Assembly: GCA_014529385.2 (NCBI GenBank)
Contig: CM043959.1
Coordinates: 46,641,928-46,705,927, forward strand
Reading direction: 5' to 3'
DNA length: 64,000 nucleotides
Origin: Adiantum capillus-veneris
Lineage: Eukaryota; Streptophyta; Polypodiopsida; Polypodiales; Pteridaceae
Position numbers and translations under genes: made by a program
The notes under the pieces: model-generated
What the model saw: the letters and a program-made list of their open reading frames with translations, nothing else
What the model was told of the DNA's origin: nothing
The model's database searches: none
In this document: positions 31,795 through 43,748 of the stretch, in pieces
Layout of the letters: each line of letters opens with the position of its first letter
Position numbering within the stretch: the first letter of the stretch is position 1

Positions 31795-32827
31795 TTGTAT
31801 CTAAACTAACATATTATGATGGAAGGGGGAGCCCTTTACACGTGTCAAAATCTGTGAGACATGAACATTCAAAAATTGAGAGAAGCTCCTGTGCACGCGA
31901 TAAAGAGGGGGAGAGAGAGAGAAAAAAAAAGAGAGGCCCGACCGTACTAGTTTACCTTAATTGTATAGGAGCATTTTCAAAACCCTTCAAAGGAGAGCTA
32001 TGCCACTTGGCAGCAGGTTATTGGCTCTCCACAAAAAGTCATAAAGGAGGCTAAGACCCTATCGTCAAAAAAAGGCCAGAGCTTTTTGAAATCCTTAATG
32101 TCTCTCCCTTCTTTCGAATAAGTCGTTCATTAGGGACACGCTTCCCCATCATGTTCAGCATTCTACAACCTCGCATTCACCCTTCTTCCTGCACCCTCGC
32201 CATGCTTCTCTTCTTCTTCTTCTTCTGCGTCGGGATCGAGGTCTGCCACTAGGAGGCCAAAATTAAAAGGTAGATTAGAGTCCAAAATTGAGAAGCAAAT
32301 TAGAGGCCAAAAATTTAAAAGCGCAGGTTTTAGGGCTTTAAGAAAAGGAGTAGATTACCAAAAAAACCATCACATTTGTGAAAATTCCCACAATATCCTT
32401 GCGATTTGCAAAATCCCTAGAACATCCCTCAAGTTTGCCCTTGCCCTTGAAGTTTGCCAATCTATCCCTCGCAATACCACCAAACATGGCAAAAATGGCC
32501 ATTTTTTCCAAGTTTCTATTCAAAGCTCTCGATTCTGTAGAGTTAACCATGTCAAAAGGCATATTTTGGTCTGTATTATAGACTCGAAAGATAAAATAGC
32601 CCAATATTAAACACATGCAAATGCTACCATTTTCCGATATGTAAGTGATTATCTTTGGCTAATAACTTTGCCAATATGTGATTATGCTTTTGTATATTAT
32701 CTTTACGTAATTTGGAGTAATTCCTTGCTAAAAACAACACAAGGGTATTTGGGGAATTTTGAAAATTACAAGGGTATTCTAGGAATTTTCACAAATTTGA
32801 GGTGTATTTTGATCATTTTTCCTAAGA

Positions 32828-32895
<68 letters not shown>

Positions 32896-33006
32896 ATTGT
32901 TGTCAAAATAATATTTACCATAATTGTACAGGAGCATTTTCAAAACCCTTCGAAGGACAGTTATTCCACTTGGTAGCAGGCCATTGGCTCTCCACAAAAA
33001 GTCATA
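31107..33006 (+). repeat. Tandem duplication of a unit of about 0.95 kb containing (CT)n
   Basis: Unit 1 (about 31107-32047) and unit 2 (about 32048-33006) share the same order: GGAGGCTAAGAC, TTCATTAGGGACACNCT, CACCCTTCTTCCTGCACCCT, GAGGCCAAAAATTTAAAA, CACATTTGTGAAAATTCCC, AATTTGAGG, TTTTTCCTAAGA, (CT)n, GGAGCATTTTCAAAACCCTT and TGGCTCTCCACAAAAAGTCA. The (CT)n runs are at 31756-31788 and 32831-32891. No coding sequence is recognised. Confidence 0.75.
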
Positions 33007-34171
<1,165 letters not shown>

Positions 34172-34176
34172 CTTGC

Positions 34177-34345
34177 TGTCAGGACAAGGGTCAAACCTAA
34201 GGACTAGGGTGGTCATGGACTCAGGCCAGGGGTCGGGCTAGACAGTGTGGACAGGGGATCCGTCTAGGGCAAGGGGCTAGGAGCCCGCCTATATTATGGG
34301 GGGTTGGGAGGAGGATCCTATGTCTAGCTTTCCCTAGTTCTTACA
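34177..34345 (+). repeat. 5' LTR of element H
   Basis: It starts TGTCAGGACAAGGGTC and ends TAGTTCTTACA; 169 bp. A weak TATATTATGG lies near 34290. A relative with a better TATA box (TATATAAGG) is the H2 LTR near 50874. Confidence 0.92.
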
Positions 34346-34346
34346 C

Positions 34347-34359
34347 TGGTATCAAAGCC
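34347..34359 (+). other. Primer binding site of element H
   Basis: TGGTATCAAAGCC begins two bases after the LTR end. It differs by one base from the B site TGGTATCAGAGCC. Confidence 0.85.
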
Positions 34360-35357
34360 ATCCGTTTTTAGCTTTTGCATGTGCATGAGGCGTGGAGGCG
34401 TGGGGAAGAACCCTACTCAGGCGGGCACGTCGAAGCTTAGCTCATGGACAGAGCGGCGAGGGGGGAGAGAACGGAGACCACTGCCAAATACAACCACGCT
34501 GGGCTCATCTTGAGTGCGACACTGTGGGGAGCAAAACATGTCGCATTAGTGACCTTCGGGCGGCACCACAGCGCACTGCAATTCTCTGTTTCTCTCTCGC
34601 GCGGCAGTTGCTGCTCCATCGCCATGCTTGAGTCTTTGCTTTCACATATCAAGCGCCCAAAGGCCTTTGGCCTTAGGGCAAGGATTTTTTTACCACAAGG
34701 GCACGTGCCCACAGGCTTCTCGACTATATCCTCTATGGCTTGGGCTCGAGAGGTTTTGGCAAGGTATTGCAAGCCGCCTCTTGGCAATCTTGTAGCACAT
34801 CGTCAACAAGCTGATTTTCTGCAATGGGCAAGTTTTGGTGCCCTTTCAAAATCTTCAAGCATTACTACTTGGAAAGGGTACGACGGACAGCTTGTCGGAG
34901 TCCATGCCGGTTGTAATAGCCGGTTAACTGGACAACCACGGATCCAAGAACGCCTTGGGATTCGGGTTCAATTCTTTCCCACTTTAAGCACGACTTGATT
35001 TAACGGAAATTTTATATCTTTTATTACGGATCTACTTAGCGTGGTAAATACTACGGCTGCGAGCCTTTCTGCAATCCGAGGTATTGTTTTCTTTCTTGTT
35101 GGCACAACACGTTTTTGCCATGAATGCAGAAGTTGATGATCAACACATATTTGATTTTGAATACCTGGAATCGGCTCCACCTGTGGATGTCGTGGGGCCA
35201 GATACTCTCACGGAGGGTACCATCATGGCAACAGGGATGGATGATGCAAACCCAGGCGATCTATCTCTGTCTCCTCATTTATCAAACCCTCCTCCTCAGA
35301 GCGTGTTTGATATTCTAGAAGATGACAGTAACTTGCCCGATGCCTAGGAGTTTGTCA
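34360..35357 (+). other. Element H internal DNA, left part
   Basis: Open frames at 34444-34998 and 35084-35347 do not resemble known retroelement domains. The second is acidic near its end (FDILEDDSNLPDA) and stops just before the F insertion at 35358. No gag core is seen. The TGTCA at 35353-35357 is the F target duplication. Confidence 0.4.
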
Positions 35358-35547
35358 TGAAGGGGATCGGAGAGCACCATAGACGGAGAGTGAGAGAGAG
35401 AAGGAGACACACGACACACAGATATGGGTGGGGAGACTCAAAGAGTGAGCAGCCCCCTATACACTTATGCTATGTATAAGGTATACAAGTCAGTGGGCGC
35501 CCAGACTCTGGGCGGTCGGGCAAGGCATAGGCGCCTATACCCCAACA
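35358..35547 (-). repeat. 3' LTR of element F
   Basis: 190 bp; the plus strand runs TGAAGGGGATCGGAG to TATACCCCAACA. On the minus strand it begins TGTTGGGGTATA, a start common among copia LTRs. Confidence 0.95.
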
Positions 35548-35564
35548 ACCTCCCACTTAAAGGC
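35548..35564 (-). other. Polypurine tract of element F
   Basis: The minus strand reads TTTAAGTGGGAGGT immediately before the LTR start, the usual copia arrangement. Confidence 0.8.
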
Positions 35565-35626
35565 AACTGTGCCTTTAAGCAAGAGAACCTAGTCTAAAGA
35601 CTACAAAAGGCGAGAGAAAACCTCTC

Positions 35627-36908
35627 TCAACCGATGCCCACTGGCTGGCTGTGATCGTGTGCATCCGGTTGTCCTGCTCTCGTGTAAGTCCATACACCAC
35701 CAGACGTACCGCACACGTACTGCAAGTATGTACGCAATACCTGCATATCTCCCTCGTGCACTATGCCATCATCAGTCAACAAACGACTGACAACCCCAAC
35801 TGCAAATGCTCCCACTGCAGCTGCAATATCCGGTCTCAAGATCAGCATCTCATACATGAGACCACCGAATGCCGATGCAATGCTAGCGGGCCCTGCTAGC
35901 TCTACGGAGCATGCATCAACATATATATCCCTAGCAATAGGCATCTCTGACTGACAAGGCGTGTCAGCCACATGCATCTCCTGACTGTCCGCAAAGGACG
36001 CATCAACCTGTCGTGCAACCTCAGAGCAAACCAGCTGCTCTAGGTATCTGTTGGAAGACATATCCTGCACAACTATATCCCCATGCTCACTGTCGAGCAT
36101 AGAAAGGAATGATTGCATAATCACTGACATCTCAGCCTCCTTTGCAATCATCCACTGCAAACATGACCACTCAATCTGTTGTGACTCACTAGAGCTTTCA
36201 TGCTCTAACTCCTTATGCATAGACTCTTGCACAACTTCTTCTTGTCGTGACTCACTAGAGCAAGACCGCTCTACCTGCCTATCCTGCATAGAAGTATCTT
36301 GCACAACTGACTCTCTGCTTTGCTCAGTCACTAGCAAAGCATGCATGTCTGACTCTGTCACCTCTCTGTGTGAGTGCTCAAGTCGTGCCCCAACTGTGTG
36401 CACAACGAGCTCACTACTCTGCACTCCATGCAAAGCACCCTGCAACCCATGAGCAAAAGAGACTGTCCTCGTCTCTCGCTCTCTGCATGGCTGCAACAAG
36501 ATTGAGACTCGACCATCTCGCACCAATACTACGTACAATGGGTACCATGTGCCAACTCTAGCACCTCTCGCAATCACTAGCAAACCCAAATGCAACGCAA
36601 AAGATCGCTCAAGCAGCGATACCCGACATCCACTATCCTTGAGCTGACCAACGGAGATCAAACTCATCATCAAATCTGGCACATGACGCACATCTCTGAG
36701 CACGTACGATGCACCGCTCGGTAATGACAGTCTCACATCTCTTGAACCAGCAATCTCATGCAGTGACCCATCTGCCAATCGCACACTACCATGCACTCTG
36801 CTAGAATAGCTACTGAACCAGTCACGATACGGAGTGACATAAAAAGTAGCATTCATGTCTAGCACCCACTACAAAAGAAGTGCACAATCCTCAGATGTTA
36901 AAAAATCA
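35627..36908 (-). pseudogene. F polyprotein: copia protease region, Ser/Glu-rich insert, RT/RNase H remnant
   Basis: After one stop the frame is open for 412 codons (36865-35627). It begins WVLDMNATFYVTPYRDWFSS, the copia protease block, with D-M-N where D-S-G is expected, followed by RLADGSLHEIAGSRDVRL and VLRDVRHVPDLMMSLISVGQ. A long Ser/Glu/Gln/His-rich stretch comes next (ESRQEEVVQESMHKELEHES), with no known match. The C-terminal part (GGLMYEMLILRPDIAAAVGA, VVSRLLTDDG, LQYVCGTSGGVWTY) matches the copia RT-RNase H junction (RPDIxxAV..VSR...YL.GT). Integrase and the catalytic RT are gone, yet the frame stays open across the join. Confidence 0.75.
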
Positions 36909-37059
36909 GGAGTAATACAGGAAGCAAATGTGACCTCGCTGTCACTAGGTACTCAGACTCTGTATCTGATCCTGCAACTGTCAAGTCAACGGAGCCTATA
37001 GCATCTACTGCATCCTTGAGACTAGCATGTCTCCTGTGCTGTCTCATACGACGAAAGCA

Positions 37060-37464
37060 TCATCGTCTAATGTGCCCTGAACGACCACAATGCCAACACG
37101 TAACCCGTTGGCCCATATGTGAATGCCGTTGTCTCACAAGAGTCTCAGATGACTCAGATCTATCATACATCTCATGCAATCTCTGCCAACATGCTCTCGT
37201 AGTCGTCTCATACATAACAAGAGCAAATATAGACTTCGCAAGGTGCAAACATATCGTAGATAATGCCATCTCATCTAGCTCCTGCCACTGATTGTCAGAC
37301 AAGCATGAAGGTCTACCTGCATCACCATTCAATGGTCCATGCAACCCTCGCCGTGTCAATGCATCAAGCATACACTCTCTCCATGTTGCAAAGTCTGACC
37401 CATCAAACATGCTCATTTCGGAGAGATCATAATCTGAGCGATCACCTGTCTCTGCCATGAGCAC
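37060..37464 (-). pseudogene. F Gag (copia type)
   Basis: MSMFDGSDFATWRECMLDAL, DNQWQELDEMALSTICLHLA and YETTTRACWQRLHEMYDRSE are the copia Gag (UBN2-like) hallmarks. A deletion then jumps to HMGQRVTCWHCGRSGHIRR, the first half of a zinc knuckle, followed by a stop. A faint continuation (KDAVDAIGSVDLTVAGSDTE) links it to the protease segment. The start is probably the Met in MAETGDRSD at about 37458. Confidence 0.8.
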
Positions 37465-38940
37465 AATGTAGCAAACTAGAAAGCAAAATCAATGTCTCAG
37501 CACCTGCCAACTGTCCAAGAATATGGCAAAGTCATGATGCAAAATCTGTGAGACAATCTGTGAGCATAAAGCTCCCACAAATGGCAATGATGCAAATCCC
37601 AAATGCCAAGTGTACGGTAGAGTAAACCAAGCTTCTGTATGGCTGTAAAATATGGCTGCAAATCAGCCCCAAGATCAGCTCTTAAACAACTGCATAAACA
37701 AGTCACAAACGTGTCCCAGATCAGCCTACAACTGAGCCATACATGGACACCTGCAAAGAGGGAACAATGGCTGAAAATTCAGCACCCAAATAGGTCCTCA
37801 AACCTGCCTGTAAACTTGTAAACCTGTAGTAGCTGAAACCTGCTGAAAAACCTCAATCCATTAGTGCTCGAATCCGGCTACCTAGCTCGTAGCCACACAA
37901 GCATACATCACAATATTCACTCTTGTGAGTGTGCCAAGATAACTGTACGCCTGTCAAATCGTGAGCTAATCACCAAGCCCACACTGTGCGGTATCGATGC
38001 ATACACACGCACAAATCTCCCACCTGCATAGAATACCGCATGCAAATGATGAGTGCAACCCGCAATCTCTACCTAGATCGCATAAATGATGCGCATAAAA
38101 CTCTTGGGAAAATTTCGCCAGAGTTTCAACGCACAATGGCTATCAACACAAAATAACCAATGTCCTGCAAGCTCAATACCCGCTCAAAGACCATGTATGC
38201 AAGCCACAACACTGCAGAAGAACCACTCAACTACAACAACTGGCAATACCTGTGGGAGTACTAGACTCAACCTGTACCTGGGAGTCAAACCCGATCTTGT
38301 AACACCTGCAAATGTGCCTGCTACCTTCAGTGTGCACGGGTAAGCTATCTACAACAAAGAAAACAACAGAGCCCAAAACTGCTGTCCTGAAAAACAATCT
38401 CTGTGTTTTTAATTTCAGACCCACCTGCACTCCGAATTAGAAAATGATTCCTTCTACAAAGTTGTAGATCTTGAAGCCATATCCATTTTGAACCAAAAAG
38501 TTTTGGAATCGGAGCTTTGTAGCTCAAGTTATGAGCAAAACAGTAGACTGCTGTCAAACTACCAAAAACTGAACGACTTTCTTCTGTGCTTCTTTGAGCT
38601 CATAGAAAGGCTCAAACTCACTTCTCACCTCTATGCGTGAGCTGAATGCATCAATCTCACAATGCTTCCATGTTTATGGAAGCTCCAAACTCCAGTCTGT
38701 CTCGTTGATGTAGCCGTTGCAAAGCTTGCCGAGAAGAGGGAAAATGTTGTACACATTGGGCTGATCTGTAGAGGAACTGTGGACTGATCTGTGAGCACTA
38801 GGAAGCTCCTGAGAGCTCTCCTGCAAGCCTCTGTATGGCTGCCCACAAGCCTCCTCTATTTCTTTGCTCAGATCTGTGACCTCTCCGCCATAGCCGACGA
38901 GTTCATCACGAAGCTGTCCATCTACGTTCTCACACTTGTC
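37465..38940 (-). other. F leader region
   Basis: About 1.5 kb between the primer site and Gag. No coding sequence is recognised. It is unusually long for a copia leader and could contain material not native to the element. Confidence 0.5.
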
Positions 38941-38952
38941 GCTCTGATACCA
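38941..38952 (-). other. Primer binding site of element F (initiator Met tRNA)
   Basis: The plus strand GCTCTGATACCA is the exact reverse complement of TGGTATCAGAGC, two bases from the right LTR. Confidence 0.92.
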
Positions 38953-38954
38953 AT

Positions 38955-39144
38955 TGAAGGGGATCGGAGAGCACCACAGACGGAGAGTGAGAGAGAGAAG
39001 GAGACACACGACACACGGATATGGGTGGGGAGACTCAAAGAGTGAGCAGCCCCCTATACACTTATGCTATGTATAAGGTATACAAGTCAGTGGGCGCCCA
39101 GAGTCTGGGCGGCCGGGCAAGGCACAAGCGCCTATACCCCAACA
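38955..39144 (-). repeat. 5' LTR of element F
   Basis: 190 bp, nearly identical to 35358-35547, with the same ends and followed by TGTCA. Confidence 0.95.
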
Positions 39145-39149
39145 TGTCA

Positions 39150-42100
39150 CTCGACAAGACTGGCAAACTTTTGATGCCTGATTTTGCAAGCTAGCTGTAA
39201 GGGTCCAAATATTGGCTACGCACTCACACAATTAATTTACAAAATGCTACCAAAATCAGCTTCCCACTTGCCAGCAACCCAAGGGGTTGTCAATCCACCA
39301 GTTATGACCAAAGAGGTCCAACATGTCCAAAATAATTGGATTGTAGGAACAAATCTGGTCATGACCAACGTGGTCAGGAAGCGACTATCACAATCCGACT
39401 TTCAACGTGCAAAAAATAAAAAATTATGCTTTATTTGCTTAGGAACGCATCAAAAAAAGCAGTTGGCGATTCGACATAAACTCCAGTTTTGGTGCAAGGC
39501 ACAATAGTTATAAACATAAACTCCAGTTTTGGTGTAGGGCACAGTAGTTATATGTCTTCATACGTGCATGTGGCTTTTCAGAGTATTGTCCATTTTTTGG
39601 CATTGGGTAGTGTTATACACCAATTTCTTTTTTGAAATAATCATTTTTGGTACGACCAATTTCATCATCTCGGCATCTACGATCTGCCGACAAAATTATA
39701 AGATGCATACAATATCTGTGCAATAGGGTATACGTGTCACAATATGATTTTTTGTGAACCGCCAAATGCTTAACCAATTTCACATGCAACACAGTTTCTA
39801 AATCATGTTACCATTGACTTGGCGCCAAGAGCAGTGGCAACCAAGTTTAGGGCATCTACATTAATCAGGACCTCATTTCACCGACTCACTACCAGTCTAG
39901 TCAGTGCAAGAAATTTATTTCATCGAATCACTACCAGTCCAATCGGTGCAAGGCATTTCTGGTATTAACTTTTACGGTAGCCACGGGCTTCCACTTTTGT
40001 ATGCAAGGCATGCTACCCAGGTGGTATACAGTATGCTCTCACACAGCCACTCTGTCAAGGACAATGTAGTTATGAATCATTTTGGATTGTTTAGGTTGCG
40101 ATCCAAACACAACACCACTAAAAAGAACCTAAAACTTGGACTTAATTCAAAGGCAACGTGCTATCATTAAGTCACACTGGTGTCGTCACAACCACATACT
40201 AGATAGGAGTCAGCCTGCGCCAAAGTGCTCTCACTCTCAGCTAGTAAATGGTCAAGACGCCACTCCAATTTGTCTTCATTGGTTTCTCAATTGAACACTC
40301 ATTTGTTATTTGCATAACGGCTATGAGCCACACAGGCTAAGAGCCATTGTCAAACCTAGGGTAAGACCCAATGGTATTTCTTGGGTGATTGTTCTCTAGC
40401 TTGAATAGCAGATCTACCCCTTGGAGTTCCCATTGATGTTACTGGCCAAGCAAGAGTCTTTCCATTACAGATCTTTTGGGTATTTCGTAGGCAATACATG
40501 TTTTGATGCGACGATGGCCTTGAGTTTCGGTTGAATAGGCAGATCTATAAAACGACGTATAGATGCAACAATCATTTTAGACAGCATGGTCATTTGTATG
40601 AGCTTGGTATTTCACTTGTGTGGATCTCCTGCTCTCTCTATAGCACTACGAGTGTCTATAGCAACACAAGTTTTGGGGTAAGACCCGAGAGCACAGTTTT
40701 GGGGTCAGACCCGGGGGATGATTGCTAAATCACCCCCTAGTCATGGAGGATCACAGTTTGATCTATTCTCTTTATACTTTCAAGGAAAGAAGCCCGCAAC
40801 ATACCATGCGGTAGCAGATGAATTCAACTTCTCCAGTTTATTCCAATCATTCTATACACAGTTGACTACGTTGGTGACTGTTACCTGCTAGTTGACGAGT
40901 TTCTACAAAGAGTCTTACCAAGGGGTTTGACTACGTAGATTCTAATCCAAGGGCTTGGATTGCAAAGGCAACACCCACGGTTCCCAATGCAATGCTGTTT
41001 GTTTTTTCAGGTAGGGGACGTGCTCCTCTCCATTTGAATACGGGTAAGTGAACATTACGTTCAAATCTCTAGGTACGCATCTATTGATTTGGTTTTAGTA
41101 TGTATTTCTTGGTTTTGTTTTCAAGTCGTTTAAATACTCTTGAATATTCCAGAGCCATGCCAAGGGCATGTTGGAACAAAGTATTTTGGGCCGTACTGTC
41201 CACTATACTTTATGTTGTTATGAACCCACTTGTCGGGTTCGATTTGGCACATGTTATCACATGGGATACAACATGGTCTAGGAACTCAAGGAGTTCGGTT
41301 TAGCCAGTGTGGAGCAATGATAATGAGGGTCCCTCTCACTCGCGTCGCGGAGAGTTCATAGTTTCCTCCACCCATAAGTAAAATTTGTGCTTGATGGATG
41401 TCGCTTTCTCTGTCATCCTTATTTGAGACAAATTCCACATGTGGTGAATATGAGTCTCTGGGACTGACACTGATGCCTAATTCCTAATGATGTGTCGCGA
41501 CGAAGTCCCTACGTGCTGGTCGCATTTGTTCATTCGACCATTCGGAGCAACCGTATCAGGAACAATTTTAGTGGCCAGAAATTATCAGGTACTCAGTACA
41601 AACTTGTTCCAAGTACAAGTGCTGTGAAACCACCTTAACGGAGGTTTGTTTTTACATATAGCCAAATATGCTATGTTCATGAGAATGTCTCATAGTTGAT
41701 ACCTAGGTGTGACTGGGTTGTCACATTTTGTTATGGTGCAACTTTTGTCGCAAGGCTTTACCGAATGCGCCGTGGAAAGTCTCGTCATGGAATTGCGGTT
41801 TGAATAAGTTTGTGTTAAATGCATGCACACTAGGTGTTATGGGCCCTAGTGCTTAACACTGACTTATTTGGAGCGGCATGCAAATTCATGGACTTTATTC
41901 TTTCTGCACCTTGTTTGTATTACAAGTGTAATCTCTACTACAGCTTTATGATGAGTTTACACCCTGCCATACAAGGAATACGCTCCGGATGGGTGTCTGT
42001 GGTTGGATGGTCTAAACCCTATAAGATTCTCCAGTCCAACCCGCTTTCAACCTAGTTGGTTGTCTCCACTCCATCTCAAATATATGGCTGGATACTCAAT

Positions 42101-42896
42101 GATTGAGTTCTCATTTATCGACAGTTGTGGAAGACTGTCTGTAAGTGGTTGGGGAAAAGCACCTCACTCTTACTGTTGCTATTCATCTCGTGTTGGATGG
42201 GTAGCATACAAGTATTTCTTTTGCTAAAGGATCTGCTAAGAGCATACATTAGCACAACACATTTCTGAATAGGTGATTTTCTCCCTATTCTAAAATTTGC
42301 TTAAGTAAGGTTTTCAACTTTGAACACCTGTTGTGGTGGGGTTGGATATTGTTTCAATAGTTTCATAAGTCAAGGACTTACCAGGTGTGTTGACAAAGTA
42401 TGTTGGAAAGTAACCTTCATTAGGGATGAACATGTAGTTCTTTGTGCTCCAAACTATTCAGAAGTTTGACAAGAGGACACTCCCTATTCTATCCCTCAGT
42501 AGCTATGAACTTTTCAAGATACTCACTCAAGTAGGAAATCTAGCTCACAACTGCATGGAAAGTTACGCCAAGGTTTTCTTGCATTATTCTAGTACCTTCA
42601 GAAGATCTGAAAACTGGTTATGCCTTTGGATAACTCTTAGTTGTGGTTACTCCTTTCAAGTACTCAAGTAAGTTACAAATTGAATTACCAATTTGATACA
42701 AGTGGTTGCAAAAGGACAACAATGTTGAAAATCAAGATATTGCTCTTGGTTTCATTGAACCTCCTCACTGCACCAATTATCGGACATACAGACAACTAGC
42801 CCACGTCTTGCCCACGTATGGGACGTCAATAAGGAAAACTTCAGTATTCTTAAGAAGATATTACTACTTGTGTTTTCAAGGACGAAAACTCTTCCT
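39150..42896 (+). other. Element H internal DNA, right part
   Basis: About 3.7 kb with no long open frame and no pol motif. A short frame at 39184-39507 contains DFQRAKNKKLCFICLGTHQK, which resembles the start of a Gag zinc knuckle (CX2CX3H) but lacks the last Cys. The last 365 bp (42540 onward) recur in H2 at 50335-50750, which shows they belong to the H family. Confidence 0.5.
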
Positions 42897-42910
42897 TAAG
42901 GGGGGAGTAA
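42897..42910 (+). other. Polypurine tract of element H
   Basis: TTAAGGGGGGAGTAA directly precedes the 3' LTR. The H2 copy has TTAAGGGAGGAGTAA. Confidence 0.75.
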
Positions 42911-43079
42911 TGTCAGGACAAGGGTCAAACCTAAGGACTAGGGTGGTCATGGACTCCCGCCAGGGGCCGAGCTAGACAGTGTGGACAGGGGATCTGTCTA
43001 GGGCAAGGGGCTAGGAGAGTGCCTATATTATGGGGGGGTGGGAGGAGGATCCTATGTCTAGCTTTCCATAGTTCTTACA
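42911..43079 (+). repeat. 3' LTR of element H
   Basis: 169 bp, nearly identical to the left LTR, ending TAGTTCTTACA followed by CTTGC. Confidence 0.92.
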
Positions 43080-43638
43080 CTTGCAAACCAACCTGATATG
43101 TATCCGCAATATCATAAAAGCACTCAGATGATAGTGATTCACCAACGATGTCAGAAGGCAACATACTCAAAGACAATGCAACATGCAGTATTGACAAGTT
43201 CATTAAGTAGTTAATTCACCATCAAAAAATTCCAAGCTAAAACACAAGTACATGGGTGGTCACCTTCAAGCCCTTAGCACTATGCTATTAGAGTTCATAC
43301 ACCACTATGCTGCTTCACTCAGGTCTAGTGCATTCATGTACGTATAGTATGTCTCCAAGCTGGCCACTTATCACATTTCATGTAGGATGCATTTGTATGA
43401 CCGTCCACTTATGGGTTGGCTGCCTCATATCAAATCGAAGCGCCCATGGTTACACCCACGTATATGGTTGTGGGATTTTTATTCATCTGTTGGTGGTCGT
43501 GGGTTTTTGCCCTACCTCACCCTGAAGTCATATATATAGATTGTTGGGCGTGGGTCTGTATGGGCATTGTGCTGATTACGATTGAGATTCAGTGGGGGAT
43601 TGATCACCACCTCTTCCCCACTCTACCTATATGTTGTG

Positions 43639-43748
<110 letters not shown>

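Larger units (their letters stand above)
35358..39144 (-). mobile_element. Element F: internally deleted Ty1/copia retrotransposon
   Basis: The 190-bp LTRs at 35358-35547 and 38955-39144 are nearly identical and flanked by TGTCA on both sides (35353-35357, 39145-39149). On the minus strand the element starts at the right LTR, has an initiator-Met primer site, a leader of about 1.5 kb, a copia-type gag, a protease-like segment and a remnant of the RT/RNase H region, then a purine tract. Integrase and almost all of RT are missing. The near identity of the LTRs and the perfect duplication suggest a recent insertion into H. Confidence 0.92.
34177..43079 (+). mobile_element. Element H: LTR retrotransposon with no recognisable pol
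   Basis: The 169-bp LTRs (34177-34345 and 42911-43079) are nearly identical, with CTTGC at 34172-34176 and 43080-43084, a primer site at 34347 and a purine tract before the right LTR. Without the nested copia F, about 4.8 kb of internal DNA remains, with no RT, RNase H or integrase motif in any frame I read. H therefore looks like a non-autonomous element with short LTRs and a long, mostly non-coding interior. Confidence 0.88.

Noticed and set aside
34444-34998. 184-codon frame in the left part of H
   Set aside because: Right position for a Gag, but no capsid or zinc knuckle motif is visible, so it was not called as a gene.
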